Origin: Spirochaetales bacterium
GTDB taxonomy: Bacteria; Spirochaetota; Spirochaetia; Sphaerochaetales; Sphaerochaetaceae
Direction: 5' to 3'
DNA length: 6,666 bases
Assembly (NCBI GenBank): GCA_017962865.1
Contig: JAGCUM010000085.1
Coordinates: forward strand, 1-6,666
Shown here one piece after another: positions 1-6,078 of the stretch. A model generated the notes under the pieces. The model was not told the DNA's origin. It did no database searches and was given only the letters and a program-made list of their open reading frames with translations. Made by a program: the position numbers and the translations under genes. Each line of letters starts with the position of its first letter. The stretch's first letter is position 1.

Positions 1-169
1 TCCCACATGCCTGGAGAGCGTGTATGAAACTCTGGCCTCCCTCAAGAAAGTTGTCGGGAAGAAAGTCGGCATCATCAGTCACGTCGAATATCTCAAGGAG
101 AACATACATCCACAGATTCTTGTCGAGCCAATTGGCAACGGTCTGAGCGTCATCAAGGATCCGGTATAG
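1..169 (+). CDS. SbcC/Rad50-like SMC ATPase, C-terminal end (partial)
   Basis: The frame beginning at base 2 is open to a TAG at 167-169 and gives the last 55 residues of a protein whose 5' part lies outside the window. The stretch GKKVGIISHVEYLKENI followed by a PQI..VEP-type strand and a GNGLS turn matches the C-terminal end of SbcC-family SMC ATPases. The histidine in IISHVEYL corresponds to the switch (H-loop) histidine, and the preceding PTCLESVYETLASL fits the helix after the D-loop. In the family, SbcC pairs with the nuclease SbcD to cut hairpins and protein-blocked DNA ends using ATP. The Walker A, signature and Walker B motifs would be upstream and cannot be checked. It ends 89 bases before the next gene, on the same strand. 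A phage gp46-type or other Rad50 relative is an alternative, because only the tail is visible. Confidence 0.75.
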   Translation, partial: PTCLESVYETLASLKKVVGKKVGIISHVEYLKENIHPQILVEPIGNGLSVIKDPV

Positions 170-258
170 GGTTGTTGGAGAAAGGAAATCATAGTGCGAT
201 ACTATCTATTGTAATAGTTACCAGCCTTTCGAGTATATATTGATATAAACGGTTAAAT
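170..258 (+). promoter_or_regulatory. A/T-rich intergenic leader, probable promoter region
   Basis: This 89-base spacer has about one third G+C, against roughly half in the flanking genes, and sits directly before the start of the AddB-like gene. It is the most likely place for a promoter or regulator site of the nuclease-helicase genes. I could not find a convincing Bacteroidota promoter (TTTG, about 20 bases, TAnnTTTG) or a well-spaced sigma70 pair. TATATT at 236-241 and TACTAT at 200-205 are only loose -10-like candidates. A small inverted repeat, ATAGT (191-195) and ACTAT (201-205), with a third arm ATAGT at 214-218, lies in the middle. No Shine-Dalgarno sequence precedes the ATG at 259; the leader there is A/T rich, as is common in Bacteroidota. 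Confidence 0.35.
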
Positions 259-873
259 ATGACGATATATTTCAATCCACGTTATGACTCTTCGGTCTTC
301 CTTACCGCTGATGACTGCGGTCTGGGCAAGGCATATTCGGGCAAGGAGGCTCTTTTGGGCGAGTTGGAACTCCGCGCCGGTCTGACTTGTGCGAACATAG
401 AACATGCCGACCGCGTCATCGCATACATGGAAGCGATGCAAGCTGCGCAGCAGAGTTCTCCCCTCTTCTACTCTGAGTCCTTCGAACGGGACGACTTCGG
501 CACTGCCGAACTGATGCTCGGATGGAGGGATGCCCTCGTGAAGGCAGGCTGGGACGGAAAGCCCGCTGGTGAAAGCGAGAAGATCAGGATTCTCTCCTTG
601 ATTGAGTCACGCTTCTGCTGCCCCGGCTCCGCAGACAGATGGAGAAACATCCTCAAGGAGGCAGCCAGGCGTCCCATCCTGAAGGCCTCCGACCGTATTA
701 TTGTCCAGTGCCCTTATGAGTATCTTGAGCCTGTGATGCAGCATCTGTTTGATTCCATCAATGCTCTGTATGAGACTCCTGTCGTGGAGTATCATTCTGT
801 CGCCGTCCCCATCACCAGGGACTCCAAATGCAAGATTCTGGAGTTCGACAATGAATACCCGGCACACGAGTGA
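259..873 (+). CDS. AddB-like protein, N-terminal fragment before the internal TGA
   Basis: This is the 204-residue 5' part of the AddB-like gene. ATG 259 is the only possible ATG start, because an in-frame TGA lies at 241-243. The N-terminus (MTIYFNPRYDSSVFL) and the blocks LLGELELRAGL (residues 32-42) and GTAELMLGWRDALVKAGWDG (81-100) resemble, from memory, the N-terminal part of an accessory nuclease family of Bacteroidales that sits beside a UvrD-type helicase. There is no good ATP-binding loop. Residues 23-30 (GKAYSGKE) mimic GxxxxGK but have Glu where Ser or Thr is needed, in keeping with an AddB-type, non-motor helicase fold. No signal peptide or membrane segment is seen. If translation stops here the product lacks the nuclease and is probably non-functional; it could conceivably persist as a stand-alone subunit. 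Confidence 0.75.
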   Translation: MTIYFNPRYDSSVFLTADDCGLGKAYSGKEALLGELELRAGLTCANIEHADRVIAYMEAMQAAQQSSPLFYSESFERDDFGTAELMLGWRDALVKAGWDGKPAGESEKIRILSLIESRFCCPGSADRWRNILKEAARRPILKASDRIIVQCPYEYLEPVMQHLFDSINALYETPVVEYHSVAVPITRDSKCKILEFDNEYPAHE

Positions 874-999
874 ATTGCGTCACAGACGCTTGACGCCAAT
901 GACGTTGTCGCTGAAGCCGATGAGGCTCTTCTTGGAGACAACCTTCACATCCTCGGCAAGCCCGGTATTGGTGCTGCAGACGAGGGCATTGGTGCTATT

Positions 1000-2943
1000 A
1001 TGCGCCTTCTTCCTTTAGGTCTTTCACTGTTCAAGTACCCTGCTGACATCAATTCCCTGCAGTCATATCTGCAATCCCCGAGATCGCCACTCGGGAAGCT
1101 CTACACTCAGGGAGTGAAGAAGGATGGATCACTCTTTTGGGCACCTGCCGTCCGCCAGCTCTATGACCACATCTGCTCCGAGGGCGGATTCGGCAAGGAG
1201 TGGAACGACATTCTTGAGAAAGCCATATACGCACATGATGGTACTCCCCTTCCGGAAGCTGACCGCAAGAAGGCTCTCAAATTCATCGGCATGTGGGAGC
1301 AGAGCAGGGAACTTGACAAGGGCCAGGCTCCCGTGTCCGGGGTGGTGGCCTTCATAAAGGGACTCAACAACTGGGCCGGAGGAAACGTCAACCCTGAAAG
1401 CGAACTGAACACACAGTTCCAGGCCCTGCAGCGTTACTGCGGAGCTATGCTCCGTCTTCTGGATGGGTGGAATGGTGACACTATTTCCGTGGAGAAACTC
1501 TCCAGATGGGCAAGCCACATCTGCGTTCCAATCAACATCAGTACTGACTACGCACGTCTCGGCTCGATGAACGTTGTCGGAAATGTGGCCGACATTTTCT
1601 CCCCCGTTAAGCATCTTTACTGGTTTGCGGCAACTACCGAAGACGGTGTTGAATACGAATACGATTTCCTCTCGCCAAGCGAGATAAAATCATTGAAGGC
1701 TGCTAACGTGTTTCTTCCCGAGAAGGAGCTGATGGCGCGCCTAGACAAGGCATACAGGCTTGAGGGTCTGAGCCGATGCGAGAACGTGACTATCATAACC
1801 TGCAAACGTATCAGCGGCATTGAAACTGTCCAAAGTGCCCTCCTGGCGGAGATATCGGACTGCGTTCCAACAAAGCCGGGAAAGCCTGTCGCCAAGACTG
1901 TCACGGGCAATGTCGAGACTGATCTCGGCAAGGCTGCCGTGCATCATTTCGACCCGAAGATTCTTGATGGGTTCCACCGCAAGGCTGAGAGCTACAGCAG
2001 CATCAACACTCTTCTCATGAGTCCGGTGGACTATTTGCTGGACTATTTGAAATCATACCGCCAGTATGGTACCGAGGAAGTGGCCGACATCGCTACCACA
2101 GAAGGCACGGTGGCCCACGCTTATATCGAGACACTTGGTCAGAAATGCGGTTATGATCCCATAACAATGAGGGACATGCACAAGAGCTGCTTCGATTCCC
2201 TTCTGAATGAGGTGATTTCAGAGAACGGTCTCGTCCTTTGTCTGGAAGAGAACAGCCTTGAGGAGAAGAGTTTCCGCGTCGGTTTACGGGAGAGCGTCGG
2301 GACGCTTCTTGGCATCATCATCGAGAACGGCCTCGTCATCGAGGGATTCGAGTATGAGATTACTGCGGATATCGCCAACATCGGTCCCGTATACGCTAAG
2401 ATTGACTGTCTTCTGAAAGATCCTGCTGACGGCGACTTCGTCATCATAGATTTCAAGTACAACTCCGGTAAGACCTATTTGCACAAGATTGAGGACAACC
2501 GCGAGCTCCAGCTTGCCGTGTACCGCAAGGTCGTCGAGACGGGAGGCTACTGTGAGGACGGAGACGGAAACAGGACTGTCATCCCTGCCGGAAAGGTCAA
2601 GTTCATCGGATACTACGCCATCCCTAGAAGGACCCTCTTCACACCGGAAAACACCCTCGCTGACAATCCAGCAGTGGAGGAAGTGGCTCAGGAAGACCCG
2701 AAGGATATCTTTGAGATGGCCGTCAAAGGTTATATCTTCCGCTGGAGCCAGTTACGGGATGGCATTCTGGAAGAAGGAGAGGATCTGCCCCAGGATGAGT
2801 TGGGCTATTTCCATCAGCCAGACCTTTATCCCTTGGAGGTAAACTACGATGACAAAAAGAACACAAAACTGAGCGAAGAGGAGTGGAGAAAGGAACGTGC
2901 TTATGGCGACAAGAATATTACGCTGAAAGGAGGGCTTAAGTAA
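1000..2943 (+). CDS. AddB-like PD-(D/E)XK nuclease, C-terminal part
   Basis: This 647-residue part is in the same frame as the fragment ending at 873. ATG 1000 is simply the first ATG after the internal stop, 126 bases on; the natural start is 259. A GAGGG at 982-986 is a poor ribosome site. The C-terminal third is a RecB/AddB-type nuclease. It has the SSINTLL..SPVDYLL helix (residues 333-347), GTVAH with His373, the acidic FEYE (450-453), KID with Asp469, IIDFKYN with Asp484 and Lys486, and the QLAVY motif (504-508). All catalytic positions appear present. The cysteines that bind the iron-sulfur cluster in classical AddB are absent. The middle (about 238-272, LPEKELMARLDKAYR onward) fits the AddB helicase-like region. 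It should cut DNA strands unwound by the neighbouring AddA-like helicase. The family call is from motifs; equivalence to AddB is inferred. Confidence 0.85.
   Translation: MRLLPLGLSLFKYPADINSLQSYLQSPRSPLGKLYTQGVKKDGSLFWAPAVRQLYDHICSEGGFGKEWNDILEKAIYAHDGTPLPEADRKKALKFIGMWEQSRELDKGQAPVSGVVAFIKGLNNWAGGNVNPESELNTQFQALQRYCGAMLRLLDGWNGDTISVEKLSRWASHICVPINISTDYARLGSMNVVGNVADIFSPVKHLYWFAATTEDGVEYEYDFLSPSEIKSLKAANVFLPEKELMARLDKAYRLEGLSRCENVTIITCKRISGIETVQSALLAEISDCVPTKPGKPVAKTVTGNVETDLGKAAVHHFDPKILDGFHRKAESYSSINTLLMSPVDYLLDYLKSYRQYGTEEVADIATTEGTVAHAYIETLGQKCGYDPITMRDMHKSCFDSLLNEVISENGLVLCLEENSLEEKSFRVGLRESVGTLLGIIIENGLVIEGFEYEITADIANIGPVYAKIDCLLKDPADGDFVIIDFKYNSGKTYLHKIEDNRELQLAVYRKVVETGGYCEDGDGNRTVIPAGKVKFIGYYAIPRRTLFTPENTLADNPAVEEVAQEDPKDIFEMAVKGYIFRWSQLRDGILEEGEDLPQDELGYFHQPDLYPLEVNYDDKKNTKLSEEEWRKERAYGDKNITLKGGLK
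2926..2934 (+). promoter_or_regulatory. Candidate strong ribosome binding site for the AddA-like gene
   Basis: AAAGGAGGG lies inside the last codons of the AddB-like gene and ends 11 bases before the ATG at 2946. It is a near-perfect Shine-Dalgarno sequence, although the spacing is somewhat long. It stands out because the starts at 259 and 6079 have none, as is usual in Bacteroidota. It also encodes lysine-glycine-glycine, so a chance match is possible. Confidence 0.45.
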
Positions 2944-2945
2944 TA

Positions 2946-5900
2946 ATGAAAAACATAAAATACCTCAATGCCGGCGCAGGCTCCGGCAAGACCCGTTTTC
3001 TTACGCAGACTTTTGCAGACCATGTCATTGAGCATTCGAAGGACAGTTCAAAGGGCTGTACACCTGCACAGGTTATTATGACGACCTTCTCCGACAAGGC
3101 CGCCGCCGACATCAAGCGCAACGCCCGCACACGCTTCCTCGCAAATAATCTCGTGAAAGAGGCCACCGAACTTGACGCTGCAAACATCGGCACTGTGCAC
3201 GCCGTCGCGTACAAGTACATAAAGAAATACTGGTACCTTCTTGGCATCAGCGCCAAGTGTGAGGTCATGAACGACGACAACAAGGAGGCGTACATAGCCC
3301 TCACCCTCGGTGGAGCCACCGATGCCGATGACATCGCTGCCTTCCGCGTCTATGCGGAGACCGTTGACCTTAAGCAAATGATGTCCTCGAAGATTGACTA
3401 CGATTTTTGGAAGGAAGCCGTCTCCGGCATCATCTCCAAGGCTGACAGCATGGGCATCGCCGACCTGTCCGAGAGTCATAGAAAGTCTCTCGAACTGATT
3501 GATGTCACCTGCAAGACCAATCCCGCATACAGCATTATCCGCGACTGCGCTGACCGCATCTTCAAGATTGCGATCCGCTGGAGAGCAAGCTTCGAGCAGT
3601 ATAAAAAGGACAACTCAATCATTGAGTACAATGACATGGAGAACTACTTCCTGTCAATGCTCAAGGACCCGAAATACAAGGTCGTTCAGGATGAAATCCG
3701 CGAGAGTATCAAGTATGTTTTCGGGGCTGAGTTCCAGGATTCCAATCCGAAACAGCTGGAGATATTCGACCGTCTCAGCGACCTTGTCGAGAAGAGCTAC
3801 TGGGTTGGAGACCCCAAGCAGGCTATCTATGGATTCCGCGCTTGCGACACATCCCTGGTTCAAGCTTTGACGGACGACATCCGCGGCCGCGAGGAAGCCG
3901 GAGAACCCGGTTTCGAGACCGGCACTCTGGACATCTCAAGGCGTTCTCTCAAACCTTTGGTGGATTTCACCAACGAAGTGTTTGTAAAGGTGTTCCCTGA
4001 GTTGGAGGAGAAGGATATCAAGCTCAAGCCCACCCATCGCATCGAATCTCTTCCGGATGGCATTCCCAATGTACAGCACTGGGACGGTGCCCTCAAACCC
4101 GGAAAAATTCTTAAGAGCGGGAAGCTCGGAGCTCCGGTTATCCCGAGCAAGGAGGAAACCATTACCGACCTCGCTTCCGAGGTTCGCCGCATTCTAGACG
4201 GACGTTCGGATATCAAACAGGTGTTCGACAAGGAACTCCAGGATAATTCGGGTAATCCTCTGCTTCGCGACATTAAGGCATCGGACATAGCGGTATTGTG
4301 TCGTACTAACTCAGACATCGAGAAGATAGCCGCCGAGTTCACAAAATACAAAATCCCGGTTGTCATCAAGGGTACAGCCGATGTGAACAAACTGGAAATC
4401 CGTTTGGTTCTCCTAATGCTTAACTACGTGCTTGGGGACTCCAAACTCCTTACCGCCGAGCTCGCCAAACTCCAGTACGGGCTTTCTCTTGGTGACATCC
4501 TTGGGAAGGACTATGACGACATCGAGAAACTTACATGTCCCCTCAAACAATACCGGGAAGAACTTGCGGACAAGGGTGTGGCAAGTGTGGTCAGAGGTCT
4601 CATCATTCGTATGAATCTTCTGGACAAGTGTGCCAAGTGGGGCAACGCTGACAGCCGCCGAGACAATCTTATGGCGCTCATTCAGAACGCCCGGGACTAT
4701 GAGGCCAACTGTCTGACACTCGGCGTCAGCGCCACTGTCGAAGGATTCATCTCCCAAATTGAAGCCGGAGAAATCAAGGTGGAAGGCTATGCCTCTGAAG
4801 GTGTCAGCATCCTCACCTATCATGGCTCCAAGGGCCTGCAGTGGCCTCTGGTCATCATGTTCTCCCTGAACAATGATCTATTGTCAGACAAACAGGTGGA
4901 AAAGAATTTCCTTTGGGATGTCCTTGCCGTTAGAAAGGGAACGCCTACTGCCAGCAATCTTTATCCAGGATACTACATCACATACGTTCCGAAGCTCACA
5001 AATCAGTATGGCACCGGACTTCCCGATGAAATCAGGAATGGTATCAACTGCCTCTCAGGCATCGGCAACTATACTGATTACATGGATGCCCAGATAAAGG
5101 AAGGTAGACGCCTTCTGTATGTTGGAGTTACCCGCGCCCGCGATATCCTCGTGGAGGTGGGCCAGCACGGGAAGGCTTGCACGCTCCTGACTAACGTTCT
5201 CTGCGGCATCTATCCCGGACAGGGATGGGAAGCGAAAACCGACAAGAGCTGGGCCGATGGCACATTTCAAGAAATATGGGGCCCTGGAACGCCCAAGTTC
5301 TTCTATAAGGAGATTGCGGGCGAGGATGCTCCCGATGCTCCTGCTGCTCCCACATACAATTTCCTCAAAACTGAGCCTGAGAGCACCGTAACAGAGGCTA
5401 AGACTGTCTATCCGAGCTCCATATCCGATGACTTGCTGGTAAAAAATACCACGACCACCTGCTTGAATGACGATGGCCACCCCTTCCCCCAGCTAATCAC
5501 AAAGGCGGCCCCAGCTAAGGATAACGAAATAGGAACCTGTATCCACAATATATTCGCGGCGTTCGACCCTGAATCCCCGAGAACGGAAATGGTTCGGATG
5601 GCTGCTGATACCATCGAGAGACATGGCTTCAAAGCAGTCCTCACAAGCCCGGATGCAATCATCTCTTCCATTGAAACTCTATGCAAGTTTCTCGCGAAGA
5701 GTTATGGCAAGGCTGTAAAAATCGATCATGAGCTCCCCTTCCGCGAACTTCGCAACGGGCAGATGACCATTGGTTCCATTGACCTCGTATGGTACACGGC
5801 TTCGGACGAATGCGTGCTGGTGGACTTCAAGAATATCCCTAACGCCGGAAGGAACGTCCTTGACCCTGCGGACAAAAGTTTCCTCGGTCACTACGCTCCC

Positions 5901-6005
5901 CAGCAGAGGGCATACAGTGACGCTCTCACCAGAGGCGGACTCTTTGTGAAGGCCTGCCTTATCTACCTTCCGATGCAGGGCAAGGTTATCAGACTGAACA
6001 ACTAG
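2946..6005 (+). CDS. AddA-like UvrD-family helicase with C-terminal PD-(D/E)XK nuclease
   Basis: This 1019-residue protein is a superfamily 1 helicase fused to a RecB-type nuclease, the layout of AddA, which unwinds and degrades double-strand ends. The helicase motifs appear in order: Walker A AGAGSGKT (9-16), Ia TTFSDKAAADIK (46-57), motif II GAEFQD (260-265), III VGDPKQAIYGFR (287-298), IV SRRS (331-334), V LTYHGSKGLQWP (623-634) and VI RRLLYVGVTRAR (721-732). An Ala/Pro-rich linker (about 791-803) leads to the nuclease, with GTCIH (His867), HELPF (928-932), GSID (Asp946), LVDFKN (Asp960, Lys962) and QQRAY (986-990). The Walker B aspartate of motif II is alanine (Ala261), which should weaken ATP hydrolysis. 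Walker A lies right at the N-terminus, which supports ATG 2946; this ATG is embedded in the stop codons of the AddB-like gene. The protein is shorter than typical AddA (about 1200). It may be an accessory paralogue rather than housekeeping AddA. Confidence 0.9.
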   Translation: MKNIKYLNAGAGSGKTRFLTQTFADHVIEHSKDSSKGCTPAQVIMTTFSDKAAADIKRNARTRFLANNLVKEATELDAANIGTVHAVAYKYIKKYWYLLGISAKCEVMNDDNKEAYIALTLGGATDADDIAAFRVYAETVDLKQMMSSKIDYDFWKEAVSGIISKADSMGIADLSESHRKSLELIDVTCKTNPAYSIIRDCADRIFKIAIRWRASFEQYKKDNSIIEYNDMENYFLSMLKDPKYKVVQDEIRESIKYVFGAEFQDSNPKQLEIFDRLSDLVEKSYWVGDPKQAIYGFRACDTSLVQALTDDIRGREEAGEPGFETGTLDISRRSLKPLVDFTNEVFVKVFPELEEKDIKLKPTHRIESLPDGIPNVQHWDGALKPGKILKSGKLGAPVIPSKEETITDLASEVRRILDGRSDIKQVFDKELQDNSGNPLLRDIKASDIAVLCRTNSDIEKIAAEFTKYKIPVVIKGTADVNKLEIRLVLLMLNYVLGDSKLLTAELAKLQYGLSLGDILGKDYDDIEKLTCPLKQYREELADKGVASVVRGLIIRMNLLDKCAKWGNADSRRDNLMALIQNARDYEANCLTLGVSATVEGFISQIEAGEIKVEGYASEGVSILTYHGSKGLQWPLVIMFSLNNDLLSDKQVEKNFLWDVLAVRKGTPTASNLYPGYYITYVPKLTNQYGTGLPDEIRNGINCLSGIGNYTDYMDAQIKEGRRLLYVGVTRARDILVEVGQHGKACTLLTNVLCGIYPGQGWEAKTDKSWADGTFQEIWGPGTPKFFYKEIAGEDAPDAPAAPTYNFLKTEPESTVTEAKTVYPSSISDDLLVKNTTTTCLNDDGHPFPQLITKAAPAKDNEIGTCIHNIFAAFDPESPRTEMVRMAADTIERHGFKAVLTSPDAIISSIETLCKFLAKSYGKAVKIDHELPFRELRNGQMTIGSIDLVWYTASDECVLVDFKNIPNAGRNVLDPADKSFLGHYAPQQRAYSDALTRGGLFVKACLIYLPMQGKVIRLNN

Positions 6006-6078
6006 CGAGATAACATTACGGAACAGTCAACAAGGTCTGATAGGATCTATGAAAGAATCCTGTTCCCGTCAGGTATAA
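6006..6078 (+). other. Short spacer between AddA-like and ClpX-like genes
   Basis: The 73 bases hold no gene. A weak hairpin can form from 6040-6046 and 6057-6063 (7 pairs including one G-U, 10-base loop), but no T-run follows, so it does not look like an intrinsic terminator. No clear promoter motif was found. The ClpX-like gene may be co-transcribed with the upstream genes or may have its own weak promoter here. Confidence 0.3.

Larger units (their letters stand above)
259..2943 (+). pseudogene. AddB-like helicase/nuclease subunit, interrupted by in-frame TGA
   Basis: Both halves of this gene lie in the same reading frame. The only interruption in 895 codons is the TGA at 871-873 (codon 205), and the 42 codons between it and the ATG at 1000 stay open and read as ordinary protein (for example LDANDVVAEADEALLGD and LGKPGIGAADEGIGAIM). 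The full product would be about 894 residues, which suits an AddB-like protein: an N-terminal helicase-like part without a proper Walker A, a middle domain, and a C-terminal PD-(D/E)XK nuclease. In AddAB complexes AddB helps load onto DNA ends and cuts one strand. A tryptophan codon TGG changed to TGA is the simplest explanation, but a sequencing error or stop readthrough would leave a functional gene. The downstream AddA-like gene starts 2 bases after the stop, so the two form one transcription unit. Confidence 0.7.

Noticed and set aside
281..348. Walker A motif in the AddB-like N-terminus (GKAYSGKE)
   Set aside because: The required Ser/Thr after Gly-Lys is Glu and the surrounding sequence does not fit a P-loop strand, so ATP binding cannot be supported.
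871..873. TGA reassigned to an amino acid in this organism
   Set aside because: Only one in-frame TGA occurs in about 2,160 codons of these genes, while TGG is used about two dozen times for tryptophan. A genome with reassigned TGA should show many. The visible intact genes end in TAG, TAA and TAG, so use of TGA as a stop is neither shown nor excluded.
871..920. Selenocysteine insertion at the TGA
   Set aside because: The position is not in a redox or catalytic motif, and no obvious hairpin of the bacterial selenocysteine type follows directly. AddB-like nucleases are not known selenoproteins.
873..1000. Frameshift, or two naturally separate genes between 873 and 1000
   Set aside because: Both halves are in the same frame and the spacer is fully open in that frame, so no frameshift is needed. 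The spacer also reads like protein rather than an intergenic region.
749..1018. Forward open frame bridging the TGA and overlapping ATG 1000
   Set aside because: It is in another frame, has low-complexity Ser/Pro/Leu content, and its codons shadow the AddB-like gene. It could only matter as a chance route for re-initiation at 1000.
1129..1614. Reverse-strand open frame of 161 codons
   Set aside because: It lies wholly opposite the AddB-like gene, matches no family I recognise, and is the kind of shadow frame expected opposite C/G-ending codons.
3860..4390. Reverse-strand open frame of 176 codons
   Set aside because: It lies opposite the AddA-like helicase motifs, is serine/arginine rich with no recognisable domain, and is best explained as an antisense shadow.
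6040..6063. Intrinsic terminator after the AddA-like gene
   Set aside because: The stem is short and A/T rich with a 10-base loop, and no T-run follows it.
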